A stretch of DNA of 64,000 nucleotides, taken from positions 119,880,043-119,944,042 of the forward strand of contig CAXKWD010000004.1 in the NCBI GenBank assembly GCA_964059195.1, given 5' to 3'. This document shows positions 12,004-24,224 of the stretch, piece after piece (within the stretch, counting starts at the first letter, position 1; each line of letters starts with the position of its first letter). The position numbers and the translations under genes were made by a program. This DNA comes from Ectobius pallidus. Taxonomy: Eukaryota; Arthropoda; Insecta; Blattodea; Ectobiidae. The notes beneath the pieces were generated by a model. That model was not told where the DNA came from. It worked only from the letters and a program-made list of their open reading frames with translations, and did not search any database.

Positions 12004-15000
12004 CGCACGATTCTTTAAGTTCGATAAATCTTGAAACTAACAGTAACGCAATACAGACTAATATATATAGACATAATATTAAAATTACTAAACAATATGG
12101 CTTAAATATACTATACTGGAACGTTCAAAGTCTCACAAATAAACTTGACTATATTACAGTCTTACTAAATGAACACGATGTTCACATATTGTTGGCCGAG
12201 TGCACCGACCTCGGTATTCAGAATACCGCGGTAAAGTTGCTTAGTTTACCCCGGTAAAGTCATACTTTCGTTGCATCGTGCTCGGTTTCGACTTTTACCG
12301 CGGTAAGATGAAAACCGCCCGTGAAGGAGCTGTAAAGTGAGAAAACAGCGGTTTTCTTTCCAAGATGGAGATCAGCGTAATGTATCATATTTATGATATC
12401 TAGGCCAAAAGCTAATTGAACATAAAGAATAATTAGAGACAGGTGGGGTTTATTTGAAGAATGAACGATGGTGCATATCTTTGCAAATACTGTGCTGTAA
12501 CATCGATTGAAATGACCTTCCTTTCTTACCTCAACCAAACCAGGTCCATCGAGTAGGCTAGTGGGCGTAACCACGATTATTACGATTAGTACAGTATTTA
12601 TGGTGTTTTAATTCAAAGGTTGGACTCAAAGGCCTTATATATGCAATATAATATACCATTGTATCCTTATGAACATTTATTACTGAACAATAAGGCAAAA
12701 AATAAATGAAATATGGATAACAGTGGTCCTAGGCCAAATTTAAGTGAATGGCTGCATGCATTACGATATAGCCCGTGTATCGGTATATGTAAGCAATTTA
12801 TCACACCTGCACATATACGAACATAATTATAACAGCCCTTTCTTGGCTATGCACATGATTTTGCACCTAAAATTTCTACTCGTTGTACGGGAATAAAAGC
12901 GAGGCTATGTCGAACTCAGAGCAGAGATTTCGTGGTGTTGCTTTGCCTTGGATTGCACACGTGTGAGAATTATTCTTTAAAACATGAATGTTATTTTATT
13001 GAAATGTACAGACAGGTGGGATCTATTTGAAGAATGAACGATGGTACATATCTTTGCAAATACTGTGCTGTAACATCGATTGAAATGACCTTCCTTTCTC
13101 ACCTCAACCAAACCAGTAGTAGGCGAAACGAACTCATTAAACGATTGGTACAGTATCTATGGTGCTTGAATTCGAAGTATGAATCCAGACGACATATATA
13201 CGCAATATAATATTCCCTTTTATCCTTATGAACATCTTTTTATTGAATAATAAGGGAACAAATACATTGAATTCGGGACCCCAATAGCCTACCAGAGCCA
13301 CCGTGACTGGCAGACGTGCAGGGAGAGAGAGAGAACCTAGCGGCCATGGAAGACACCATCAAAGAAAAATGGATTCGGAGCAGAGTAACAGCAATATTTC
13401 CAAGCATTAGCAAACCGCGGTATTTTCGCAATGGTGCACAGAGATTTTGAGAATACCCCGGTATTACGTTTACCGCGGTAACGAAACGGCTGAGAAAACC
13501 GGAGAATCGTGCACTCGGCCATGTGTATTGTTGAGCACTGGTTGAATGCAGACGATCTAAATCTACTCAGAATTCCAGGATACTACTTATCTGATTCTTA
13601 TTGTCGACCTACCAGCATTATGCATGGAGGCTCAGCAATTTATGTGTGCAATTCACTTCGAACAAGTAAAGTCAGTGTCCCAAATATAAGCTCATTATTT
13701 ACATTTGAAGTTTGCTCTACTTACATACACACCTATGATATCTTATGCGTCTCGCTTTATCGAAGACCTGATAACACCAGGGAGTGCTTTGACTCGTTTC
13801 TAACCAAACTTTATGAGTTCTTAAACAATATCTACATAAGTTACAAGAATAAACATGTAGTTTTAGCTGCAGACTTTAATGTTGATTTTATTGTAAATAG
13901 TATCGAGGTCACAGATCTTTTAAATGTGTTTTATAGTTTTGGTGTTCGTCCTTTGATTCATGAGCCTACAAGGCCTAGTAATGACGGATTAACAGGCACT
14001 TGTATTGATAATGTAACTACCAATATATCTGCGGATAAAATTTATTCTGCTAATGTTGTGCCAACTATAGTATCCGACCATAATGCCATACTTCTTAAAA
14101 CCGATATAGGAAAGTGTGATACTGGTCATAATTCTGAACCAAAACTAAAACGTTCTTTTAATGTGTTAAGTGTCTATTATTTTATATTCTTGATAAAGCA
14201 ATTAAGTTGGATAACAATGTATGGCATAGTTGATCTTAATGAGAAAGCTAACTATTTTATGTCAGTCTTATCAGATGCTGCAGATAAAGCTTTTCCTTAT
14301 ACTATTTTTAAACCTAGACCTGTAGAGAGGGGCAAAGTCAACAAGTGGTATACAGGTGAGCTCCAAACTTTAAAGGAAAGATGTACTTTTTATTATGTAT
14401 TGTATATACAATACGGGATGACAGAATTCAAGAATGCATATAATAAGCTCCGTAATGATTATAAGATCCTGCTCAAGGTCACAAAGATAAACTACTACTC
14501 CAAAATAATAAGTGACTCAAAAAATGCTGCTAATGCTACCTGGTCTGTGATAAAAAATTTATTAAATAACTCTTCTAACCAAAATATGACTGATGTTGAC
14601 TTGGATACTGAGGAAATGAATTCACATTTTATCAATCAAGTTGACGAAGTTGTCAACAGTATCAAAGACAGCGTCAATCCCATAGATTTAATGCATGACA
14701 ATAAAAGTAAACCTTGTAACATCTTCAGCTTTGATCATGTCCTAGTTGAGGAGGTTTATTCTACAATTTTAAAGCTCAGTAATAGTTCTTGTGCTGATGT
14801 TTACAATCTCAACTCTAAAATTTTAAAATTAGCTGCTACGTTTTTATGTGAACCATTAACACATATTTTTAATTCTTGTATTGATAGTGGTATCTTTCCT
14901 GACTCTTTTAAAATAGTTAAAGTTATCCCTATCCACAAGAAGGGATGTAAATCAGATTATTCAAATTACAGACCCATTAGTATTATACCTATTGTGTCGA

Positions 15001-16238
15001 AGACTTTTGAGATGCTGATAAACAAACAGATTATTCAATACTTTGAAAGCAACTTACTGTTTTCAACTAACCAATTTGGATTTCGAGCTGGCCATAGTAC
15101 GGTTGACGCCATAATAGGATTTATTAAGAGAAGCCTAGATGCTTTTGAATGTGGTAAAATCACATGTGGTCGTTTTTTCGACCTCACAAAAGCCTTTGAC
15201 ACAATCTCTCATGAAATTCTTATACGTAAACTTGACTTCTACGGCTTTGACACTAACAGCATCAATTTATTATATTCATATCTATCTGACAGACAGCAAT
15301 CAGTGTATTTAAATGGGAAACAGTCCCACTTCAAGCATGTGAAGTATGGTGTCCCACAGGGCTCTGTTCTGGGACCTGTGTTATTTTTTATATATATAAA
15401 CGATCTTCCTGATTGTATAAGAGATGAATGCCTAGAAACCTATCAATTCGCGGATGATCTAGCCTTGAACATATGTGATGGAAGCAATAATGAATTACAT
15501 AGTAAACTTGAAACAACTTCTATAAAAATACAAAACTTGTGTGACGCTAATAAACTTAGTCTTAATCAAAATAAAACGGTTAATATTAAATTTAGTTTAA
15601 ACAGATCTTCGTACCATGCTGAATCTTCTGTTAAGTTTCTGGGCATTTATCTTGACCCTGATTTAGGATGGAAATCCCATATCAACTATATAACAAGTAA
15701 GATTAGCAAGGGTCTATTTATGCTAAGAGTACTTGGTCATAGTATTAGCAAATCAACTTTGATAACCGTCTATTATAGTCATATATACAGCCACTTAAGT
15801 TATGGAGTACTGCTCTGGGGAAACCATACTTACACCAACAAAATTGTATTACTCCAAAAGAGGGCAATCAGAATAATATGTGGAGCTCCCCCGAGAGCAC
15901 ACTGCAAACCACTATTTATTGAACTTGATATTCTTACCTTCCCTTGTGTATATATTTTTAATTGTCTCAATCATGTAAAGAAGAATATATCTGAATATAC
16001 CCAATGTACATCTCTTCATGGCTATCCTACGCGAAGTAGAAATTATTTATATATCAATAAATGCAAGTATAGTACGACTCAGAATAGCTATGAGGTGATG
16101 TCATTGAAATTATTCAACAGCTTGCCAGAAGTCATAAAGAGAATGCCTGCAAGTAATTTTAAAAGAACGATCAGAAGAGTGCTAACAGCTAATCCTCTCT
16201 ACAGAGTTGAAGACTATTATAAGATTGGATGGTCTTAA
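11937..16238 (+). pseudogene. Retrotransposon ORF2 (endonuclease-reverse transcriptase), split by a DNA transposon
   Basis: Open frame of up to 989 codons once the insertion at 12193-13521 is discounted. It lacks an early ATG, so initiation may depend on ORF1 termination near 12003. The AP-endonuclease domain is cut in two. WNVQSL lies before the insertion; VEHWL, LAADFNVDF (about 13863) and SDHNAIL (about 14077) lie after it. The reverse transcriptase is complete: NYRPISIIP, FFDLTKAFD (Asp at 15180), GVPQGSVLGP (15348) and FADD (15447-15458) keep all three catalytic aspartates. A C-terminal region with CSTTQNSYE-like and NSLPEVIK motifs ends at 16238. The insertion plus one target copy is 1,332 bp, an exact multiple of three, and removing it gives ...HILCIVEHW with no frame damage. 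As it stands the protein would stop inside the insertion. Confidence 0.85.
12193..13521. mobile_element. PIF/Harbinger-like non-autonomous TIR element, copy 1
   Basis: 1,329 bp with ends TGGCCGAGTGCAC and GTGCACTCGGCCA and a 3-bp target duplication TGT (12190-12192 and 13522-13524). A second copy at 32010-50723 has TTA on both sides. 3-bp targets of this type are characteristic of PIF/Harbinger. Subterminal copies of the palindrome TTACCGCGGTAA (near 12228, 12295 and 13473, with variants) could be transposase-binding sites. There is no transposase gene. Two inner segments (about 12430-12720 and 13010-13270) are imperfect duplicates of each other, including the block ATTGAAATGACCTTCCTTTC. It sits inside ORF2 of the non-LTR element. 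Confidence 0.85.
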
Positions 16239-16299
16239 TTATAATTATAAGTTGTATCTTATATTCTTGACGTTGCTAAACATTGTATATGTCTCCAGC

Positions 16300-16332
16300 A
16301 ATAAATCATCTATCTATCTATCTATCTATCTA
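16300..16332 (+). terminator. Retrotransposon 3' end: AATAAA and (ATCT)n
   Basis: AATAAA at 16300-16305, about 60 bases after the ORF2 stop, runs directly into about six ATCT repeats that mark the 3' terminus of the element. Confidence 0.7.
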
Positions 16333-16752
16333 CCTCAACTATGTTCTGCAACTTGTTATAGGATATACGCAGCAAAATATACTTGTAACAAGTTACATAT
16401 AACAACTTATACATTTTCGTGCGGGGAAGGTAAAACTGGTTATATAATACAAAAATAAGTATATAGTGCAAACGCAACTTAACTGGACTCGTGGTGTAGC
16501 AAAATGCTTTAAAAATAATAAAAATCAACACATTAGACTAAAAGGTACTAAACGAAACTTCTTGATGCTACATCCCTTATGGGACAGGGTCTACCATCCG
16601 ATTGCGTAGATGGCAGGATTGGGGACATACGGTCAGCACGTCGAATTCCACAGCTGTTATTGATTTCCATGTCCGGGGGCGCTACGTATTTATCAAGTAA
16701 CTCCTCAGTTATCCTCATGCGGGTGAGTGCATCAGTAACTCTAATCATTGAC
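16333..16752. other. Spacer; unidentified conserved-looking 200-bp patch
   Basis: Mostly AT-rich. The part at 16548-16745 is more GC-rich and open on the minus strand (MRITEELLDKYVAPPD, then INNSCGIRRAD). It looks like a fragment of an exon or an old element, but I do not recognise it. It abuts the hAT-type MITE at 16753. Confidence 0.35.
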
Positions 16753-17018
16753 CAGCGGTTCCCAGACTTTTTTGTCCTGGGACCCACCTTCACCTAGAAA
16801 TTTTTTTCGCGACCCACTACTACATAACGATAACCAATATAGCCTATATAAAACATTTTTTCGCAACCCACTACTACACAACGATAACCAATGTAGGCTA
16901 TATAAAATACAACACATATTTTTCATATGCCTTTCAATAGTTCTATTGTATCCAAATGCCGTATATTCCTTATATCGAAAACAAGTTTAATTTTTCCCGC
17001 TCTTTTCGGGAACCACTG
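16753..17018. mobile_element. hAT-type MITE (266 bp)
   Basis: Left end CAGCGGTTCCCAGACTTTTT. Right end read in reverse is CAGTGGTTCCCGAAAAGAGC. These match the common hAT terminus CAGNGGTTCCCAAAC. The flanking octamers TCATTGAC and TATTAGAC agree at 5 of 8 positions, so the target duplication is decayed or the edges are slightly off. Inside are two ~60-bp imperfect repeats containing CGACCCACTACTACA. There is no coding capacity. Confidence 0.7.
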
Positions 17019-17218
17019 TATTAGACCATGTAGGTAGGTGCCTAAAAGATAGAAAATTAAAATACGATATGACACCACGCTAGCAGACATTTTGAAAAAA
17101 AAAAACATTAACATAAAATAGTCTACATAATTATATAAGCCTAGCAGGCAACGTGATCTTAACTATAAGATTACATCAAAATTATCCCTAGATTTCATAT
17201 AGGCCTATACGTAATAAG

Positions 17219-17858
17219 TAGACCTGGGATTTTAAGGCAAATGCCTATTTTGTTCCTTATGAAACAACATGAAAATTTTTAAATATGTGGACATTTAATG
17301 AGAAATCACTTACATTTATAGAGTTGTATAGTGCCTGAAATGCCTATTTGGACCTTTAGAGCCTATTTTACTATTTTAGTGTCTAAAATGCCTATTTTGT
17401 ACATTTTAAATAAAATTCACCTCCTATAATTTTTACAATCTTATAATGGACAACCCTCAATGAACATCAGAACAGCAGAGGTGGGTTTTTCACAGAAACT
17501 TGATTATTCAAAACAATTGTCTCTAAAGGAATGCTGACTGACGGGGGAGGGGGAGGATTAAGGAGGAAGGACTACTGTGTCAAGTCACCAGTGTTTAAGT
17601 GAATATAGTTCGTGATGCCTAATTTTGCAGTTAATTCGGTTAAGAATAGGTATACCACGTTTCTTGCGGTAAAAAAAAAGGCCATGTTACAGTTGATGTG
17701 TATATTGTAATATTTTAAAGACTATTTTCTATCTACTAACACATTTTTAAAGCCTATTTTAAGTGCCTAATTTCCTCTTTTAAAAGTCTTTATTTGTTTT
17801 AAATGCCTATTTTAGGTGCCTAAAACTAATTTTTTTAGAGCCTAAAATCCCAGGTCTA
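17219..17858. mobile_element. hAT-type non-autonomous element (640 bp)
   Basis: Inverted ends TAGACCTGGGATTTTA and TAAAATCCCAGGTCTA with a perfect 8-bp target duplication GTAATAAG (17211-17218 and 17859-17866). The interior repeats TGCCTATTTT many times in both orientations near the ends, which probably are subterminal transposase sites. No transposase is seen. Confidence 0.85.
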
Positions 17859-17866
17859 GTAATAAG

Positions 17867-18800
17867 TTATAACTTACCGGTATACTTTTAAATGGGAGGT
17901 TGTACAGCGCAGACTGATATTGCATCTCAATACCCATTTGATATGAGTTCTTCACATTGCATTTTAGTCGCCTTAATAACGCCATTTAACTTTCGTAGGC
18001 TACCTAGTAACAAATATTAAAACTTACGCAAAAAAGAAATAGGCTTGCATTATAATCTAAGTATCAAACAGGGCTCCGCTACAGTTTAGTACCATCTTTA
18101 TTGTAAATGGTTCAACTCTGAAAAATGCAATTCTCATATTGATAGTTAATTTCATTTGCCGTCGGATTTTTTGCATATGTCTGTTTTTTTAAAGTTAGAT
18201 TGTGGTAAACATAAAAAACAGGTTTCAATTAAATCTCGTGGGTGGTGGTTAATGAAGTCCGTGAGTTAAAACAATATAATTGGAATAAATCCTGGAATTT
18301 ATTGTCTCAGTCACGACACACAACACATTCCTCAATTAATAAACCAGCAGATTCCCTGTATACGGTTCATACAATATTTGCCATTAGTGCCTGGTTATGT
18401 GCTCTTAAAATTGGCCTTTGTCCTAGTTGGGTTACATCGAGCACTATTCATATAAACCACAGACATCAATTTCACTTACATATGGATGATCACAGGGATA
18501 CTGAATAATTATAGTCACAACCGAAACATATAGCCTAGATTTTATAAATTTACAATTACGAATTTAAAAATAAAAATGTGATATAGGCCTATATATTAAT
18601 AATCGTAATAAATCGGGAAGATTACTGAATATAATAATTTAAAGTATAAATAATAATGTGAAATACTCAAGGAATCTTGAAAGATGTTAATCAGAACATT
18701 TTTGATTGTTTCCTGAGTGATGCCCAAACTACGTGCGATGTTCAACTTCTCAGTTTTCTGGACTGATGGGATACTTTGGCGGTGAATGACAACGATATCA
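17867..18800. other. AT-rich spacer, nothing recognised
   Basis: No TIR pair, tRNA-like head or domain-bearing frame seen. The frame at 18242-18508 is low-complexity and has no recognisable motif. Confidence 0.45.
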
Positions 18801-19345
18801 TTATTTATTTATTTCTTAAAGGTCCCAATGGGCCAAAATGGCTCGCATAAAGGGACAGTCAAAAATACATAATTGGCAGACTTTACATAGTTATTGGTAC
18901 AATAGAAAAGAGACTGCACAAATTATAATAAAGTATACATATAAATAGCAAACAAAGTATCTGTCAAAAACATTTAGAACAAGGGAGAGAAACAATTTAT
19001 AAAATAAAACTAAATTTAAATCTACTTTACAAACAGAAATTGAACAATTAAATCTACTTGATAAACAGAAATTAAACCATTAACTTAAGAATAAATAGAA
19101 TACTCACTTAGCAGGTATAATAATAGACAAGTATAGCATATAAAACAAGGGAGAGAAGCAACTAATAGAAAGAAACTAAAATTAAATCTCCTTGTTACAC
19201 AAAAATTAAACAATTAACTTAATACTAAACAGAATCATTGAAATATTCACTTAGTAGGTATGCTTCAACCTGCTTCTTAAACGTTTTTAGTCTAGTAATA
19301 TTCTTAATATCAGTAGGAAGTTTATTATAATAATTATTTAGTCAT
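18801..19345 (-). pseudogene. 3' end of a non-LTR retrotransposon (truncated)
   Basis: On the minus strand YYNKLPTDIKNITRLKTFKK followed by QVEAYLLSEYF and a stop (19225-19227) is the usual extreme C terminus of CR1/jockey-type ORF2. Below it lies a roughly 400-base 3' UTR ending in an A-rich AAATAAATAAATAA tail at 18801-18815. The UTR contains an imperfect ~175-bp duplication (AACAAGGGAGAGAARCAA at about 18978 and 19146). A further ~200 bases upstream (to about 19540) may belong to the same ORF but are frame-shifted. It is a 5'-truncated dead copy and differs from the element at 10960-16332. Confidence 0.6.
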
Positions 19346-19887
19346 CATGTTAAGTCTTGTGGATCCAGTAGACGATAAACAGTGGACTTCTTCCAAGATC
19401 TGCCAATTGACTTTTAATGATGCTACCAAAGCTGATCTTACACGGTGGTGGCGAGTGTTTCTTTATTTTGGCACATTGGTTTTTAATTTCGTATACTAAT
19501 GAAGTTACACAAAATGTCGTCCCGATCCTTATCAAATGCCTGTTCATTACAACTCCGACAAATTATTTCTTTAAAATGGTTTTTCTGTTTATGTAAAAAT
19601 AAATTAACTTTTTGGAAATGTAAAGTACATTCTGTAAGGAATTCTCATTCCAAAATTGGACACACATGGACTTATTATAACAAAGTACACAGGGGAAAAT
19701 TAACATAGTCCAAACATTGAAATTATACAGGAGAAAGAAAATAAAAATTTAAACGTTTAAACTCGGTTATATTTTTTAAACTTTTCATGCAACAATATTA
19801 GTTTAAAAAAAAGTAATGTTCTTTTGTTTTCCCCTGATACAATGAAAACTTTGTTTCAATTTATTTCTGTAATTTTTTTTATGAAAT
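19346..19887. other. Spacer, possible decayed ORF2 remnant
   Basis: 19350-19547 on the minus strand may continue the retrotransposon fragment; the rest is AT-rich and unrecognised. Confidence 0.35.
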
Positions 19888-20195
19888 TTGGGTATGCCGT
19901 AACGTAGTGGTAGAGGCACTAGGATACAAACTGGAAGGTCGCGGGCTCGATCCCCGCTGAGATCGTTGGAGTTTTTCAATTGGCCTAATCCTTCCGGTGG
20001 AAATGGTTCTGGGTTCGACTCAGCTTCTAACAGAAATGAGTAACTGGAGCAATCCTGGGGGTAAAGACGACCGGTGCGTAAGGCTGACAACCTTACCACA
20101 TTCACGCACCGAATGTCTAAAAATCGAGGAGCCTCAACCTCCTGAAACCTCCGGGCCTCCATGGCCTGTAAAGGGAACACTTTACTTACTTTTTT
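19888..20195 (+). mobile_element. tRNA-headed SINE, family 1, plus copy
   Basis: The head contains GTAACGTAGTGGTAGAGGCA (A-box-like) and GGGCTCGATCCCCGC (B box). The body then reads TTCAATTGGCCTAATCCTTC and later GTAAGGCTGACAACCTTACC. A second copy lies in reverse at 23899-24212 with the same order of blocks. A possible 7-bp duplication ATGAAAT flanks it (19881-19887 and 20200-20206). Transcription would be by RNA polymerase III from the internal A/B boxes. It is not a functional tRNA, as no cloverleaf continues past the B box. Confidence 0.8.
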
Positions 20196-20209
20196 ATTAA
20201 TGAAATAAA

Positions 20210-23118
20210 CAATGATTGAACTATGTTGGGGTTTCCCCTGATTATGTAATAAATAAAATATATTTTGGAACCCTTTATAGCCTTAAATCGCCTTAAATCC
20301 ATCATTATAATACCCAATTACTTGCATGATTAATCAATTAATAAAATATAATAGATAAATATCTTGTGCATAATTATTTAGCTTTTATTATTATTACATT
20401 ATATATTTGAATTCATTTTATTTTGTTTCACTTGTATATGATAGCATATAACAATTTTGCCATTATATTTTCTGTAAAATAACCTTTGCAAAGAAACTCA
20501 TCTTTTGTATTCTCGTGGGGAAACAATTTTTCTGGAATACTAAAATGAAGGGGACGATCAGGTAAAGCGGCAGACTTGCAGATTTACAAAAGAACGTGGG
20601 CAGACAACAACGGTATAGTGTCGCCTGTCTGGAAGTATTATAGCCTATAGCTTTTAAGAGAGTGAACTTCACAGAGAGAATATTGTGCTTGCTAAAACTT
20701 TTAGCATAAATATTGCAATTATAGGATATAAAGCTTGTAAAGTATACAATGGAAGATTGTGGTATCGTACTATAAAATTAATGGTAAAGGTCCTAAAATA
20801 AGTTAGCATTTAATCTTAGATCAGTAAGGTAGAGTATGCAACTTAGGATACAAAAGGTAACTCTTAGAGCAATTACTCTCGACACAGATTTAAGTGGTAT
20901 TGGACGAAAGTGATCGCGTAGCCTATATTTTTGCGAAATCATGCTTAAGATTCCTGGCGTAACACTGATAGTTTATGTGTGTGAAAATTATACATTGAAA
21001 CTCACCCCAGTATCGATGCCATGGAGCGTTAGCAACGTTACTCCAATTAAATAATATAAACTTCATGTGTCTGTCAAAGAACCAATGAAACTTATGACAG
21101 TAGGCGGGACATTTTGCCAAGAAATCGCTTGGAAAAAGATTTCAAGAAAGTAATTAGTAACTTTAAGGTTCTCTCTTCACACCTTGACGGAGGTGGTGAC
21201 GTCACATCACGACGAAGATGAAGTATTAAAAAAAATACTTATAGATTTTTATTAAGTACCAAAGTACCAAAATCATGTGTGTTTAGGTTAGAACAGAGGC
21301 TAACTTCAATAAGAGTTAAGTTTGATGTTAGTTCAATGGTAAACTCTACCATTTAGGGATTAATCCCAGAAAGTATGATGTTAGAAGCATAAAAACTTTA
21401 TGTATTGAAAAAAGTAATGGTAGGACGCAGCATATAGAATTCAAGTAGATAAAATAAGTAAAACTCACAACTACCACTTGGATTTATTATCTGGATAAAT
21501 TCCTGAACAGTAGAATTCTGTGCACCATGGATGTAAATGTAATCATTCTGCAGTGCAACGTGGCTACAATAAAGTCAAAGGAACTAACTCACAATTAGTT
21601 AATCTTTTGACTTATGGTAGCATCCCTATCGCAAATCCTGTGCCATCTCCCTGAAAAACAGAAAAATGCTTGTAGCCGACTAACCTGCCGAGGAAGGAAG
21701 TGCTGTACTATAAATTTAAATACCGTTGGTATTTTGGCGCCCATCTGATTTCCAGTTTACCAAGGCAAGTAAGTGGTATGTAAATTAGGCCGCAACAACT
21801 AATAACTAAATTCCAAGGGCAACAAAAACTCCTTCAAATCGTTTAAATTGTCAACCAGCTACAGTTTTAGATGAAGAGACTTGTACTATTGTCAACATCG
21901 AAGGCGACCTAGTTTTTGTTGTCGCTTTTTCTTAGATTTTTCATCACCAAAATGTACATTTTCGTCGCCTCCTTCACTTTCTTGAAGTTGAAATACGTCA
22001 TATATCATATATCATTATTTCAAATAATTTCAGCAAATTAACACACGATGTGACACAAAACAATCAACTAATGTTGTTATATAACTGGAACACAGTGACC
22101 GATACAAAACACACAGGGCGCTACGCCGATTGTCGTTTAAATGGATTGAGTTGGTTATTTCTTTAATCCAGGTGGATTCTGTTGTTTTTCCATTGTACAC
22201 GGTTTCTTTAGCCGTCGGTAACTTGGACAGGGTTGGGTTTTCCTCTGAAATATTTTAAATGGTAATACTACGTCTGTGAAGCAAGCAGTGGACGGTCTAC
22301 CAATATATCAATTTTTCTAACTCTGTTAGTTTTTTCCCTGTACCCCTCAAAGCGATGATAGTGCTGTGGAATATTTATATAGGTTCAAGAAGGTTTTATA
22401 GCAGAATAAATCTGTCGGATAACATACTTATAGTACTGGTAGGGATAGGTCATTTAAAGAACCTGATTCTGAATATCAATTATAATAAATTGCAAACGGA
22501 TTCTAAATAGCAATGAAGCAAAAACGAATACGGTATTTTATCTATGTATTATGCAAACTGGTTCTCACTCCATTTATAATCCTACATGCTGAATTCAGGT
22601 TATCCTATGCTAATTTGCGCTTTTATAATCCCCTACATTTATGTATATTAGGAAGATTTATTACGTTTAATTAAACTAAAATAAAATTACATTAAAGTAC
22701 AGCAAATTGCATAGAAGTAAATATTAGTCATGATGGATTTTGTGGAATTAATTTAGTGAGCTCATTTTGAACAGGAGAGTGCCAGAGGCGGACTCATGAC
22801 GATCGTTTTAATGAATACAGCTGCATGTTTAATTAAGGAGACTGCGGTGTTTTGTTTTTAGAGCAAAGCCATCTCTGTGTGTTTTTGCACCATTCACGAG
22901 GACGCATTACACTGTTAAGGTTGTGCGATGCCGAACAAAACCACAGCTAACACCTTTACTGTGCAATGGCGAAGGGGATCGGAAGGCTTTACACAATCCC
23001 ACACGCAGAGGAAACAAACATTCTCATTATCTTATTGAGGGGTTTGATTAACTCGCTACAGTCTGAAAAAGACCAGGCCCTGTTTGTTTCAGTTTCAGCA
23101 TCTCGCACTACAGTAATA
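20210..23118. other. AT-rich intergenic stretch, no gene seen
   Basis: Scattered short open frames without domain signatures. I see no supported RNA gene, TIR pair or SINE head. A CATATATCATATATCAT run lies near 22000. Confidence 0.45.
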
Positions 23119-23126
23119 GGTTAGAG

Positions 23127-23400
23127 CAGCGTTTCTCAACCTATTGTCCGCGGACCACAGTGGTCCGCGAAGATGGTGCAGATGGTCCACAGACATTAAT
23201 TAAAAAATAATTAAAAAATATAAAGTGGAAAGTAAAGAAGTAAAATTTTTTCACATATTTCGTTATAATGACCTATAATTAATACCCCAAATATTAAGAA
23301 TATAGGCCTTCTTTTAATAATGGAATGTAAAATTAGGGGTCCGTAAAATTTTTTTAGACATTTTAGAGGTCCTCGGGTTCAAAAAGGTTGAGAAACGCTG
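23127..23400. mobile_element. hAT-type MITE (274 bp), exact target duplication
   Basis: Ends CAGCGTTTCTCAACCT and, reversed at the right, CAGCGTTTCTCAACCT. Perfect 8-bp duplication GGTTAGAG at 23119-23126 and 23401-23408. CAGCGTTTCTCAACC is a widespread hAT terminus in animals. Near the left end GTCCGCGGACCACAGTGGTCCGCG forms a local hairpin. No coding capacity. Confidence 0.92.
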
Positions 23401-23549
23401 GGTTAGAGTATAGATTGCAATTCCTAATGAAAATTATCTAATGGGATAATGATTCTGCAGAGGCTTTGTAGAGTCATGGGACTGTCATTAACATAGCAAG
23501 GATAAGTTATTTCCATTAAAAAGACCGATAAGAAGCATTTATTAAAATA

Positions 23550-23874
23550 CAGTAGAGACCCAATAATCCGGGCTAGATGGGAACGGATCCTGTCCGGATC
23601 ACCAAAAGTCCGGATTAAAAGGAATTTGCCTTAAAATGCACGTACTGTACTGTAAATTAAGTTTTAGATTGGTAAAAGTATAAAAATCGATTTTTCATAA
23701 CTTTCCCTACAACTTAATTTTTGTTTTAATATACTGCATACATAAACCTAAGTTTATGACCCATGACCTGATGTAGGACTAAAAAATAAAAAATATTTTT
23801 AATAAAAAATTGCAATTATTTAAAATCCGGACGATGTCCGGACGAGCGGGGTCCGGATTAGCGGGACTCTACTG
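23550..23874. mobile_element. pogo/Tigger-type MITE (325 bp)
   Basis: The left end CAGTAGAGACCCAATAATCC and the right end (reversed) CAGTAGAGTCCCGCTAATCC share the pogo/Tigger-type terminus, with TA on both sides (23548-23549, 23875-23876). TCCGGAT-type repeats occur just inside each end. No transposase. Confidence 0.85.
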
Positions 23875-23898
23875 TACCAATGTGGAATATTAATTAAT

Positions 23899-24212
23899 GG
23901 AAGATAAGGGTAAAGTTATCCCTATGCGGGGACCATGGATACCCTTAGGATTCCAAAAGATTTAGGCTCCCAGATTTTGAGACAGTCAGCACTTAAAAGC
24001 AATAAGGTTGTCAGCCTTACCCACCGATCGCCTTTCCCCTCAGGATTGCTCCTGGTACTTATTTCTCTTAGATTCTTAGTAGAACCCAGGGCGATAGTGC
24101 CACCAGAAGGATTAAGCCAATTGAAAACTCTCAACGATCTCATCGGGGATCGAACCCTTGACCTTCCGGTTTGTAGCGCAGTGCCACTACCTACAGCGTC
24201 ACGGCGTACCCC
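23899..24212 (-). mobile_element. tRNA-headed SINE, family 1, minus copy
   Basis: Reverse orientation of the 19888-20195 SINE: the B box reads GGTTCGATCCCCGATGAG on the minus strand near 24145-24165, with the shared TTGGCTTAATCCTTCTGGTG block and GTAAGGCTGACAACCTTATT. It is flanked by a perfect 12-bp duplication ATATTAATTAAT (23887-23898 and 24213-24224), which fixes both edges. Confidence 0.88.
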
Positions 24213-24224
24213 ATATTAATTAAT

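Larger units (their letters stand above)
10960..16332 (+). mobile_element. Non-LTR retrotransposon (CR1/jockey-like), nearly full length
   Basis: Two consecutive ORFs (zinc-finger ORF1, endonuclease-RT ORF2), a very short 3' UTR with AATAAA at 16300-16305, and a 3' terminus of ATCT repeats. That is the two-ORF plan of the CR1/jockey group, several of whose lineages end in a short tandem repeat rather than poly(A). The 5' edge is not sharply defined: the leader before ATG 11047 starts somewhere near 10960, just upstream of the MADF start codon. I found no certain target duplication. The only damage seen is a 1,329-bp DNA transposon at 12193-13521, so the copy was probably young when it was hit. 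Confidence 0.85.
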
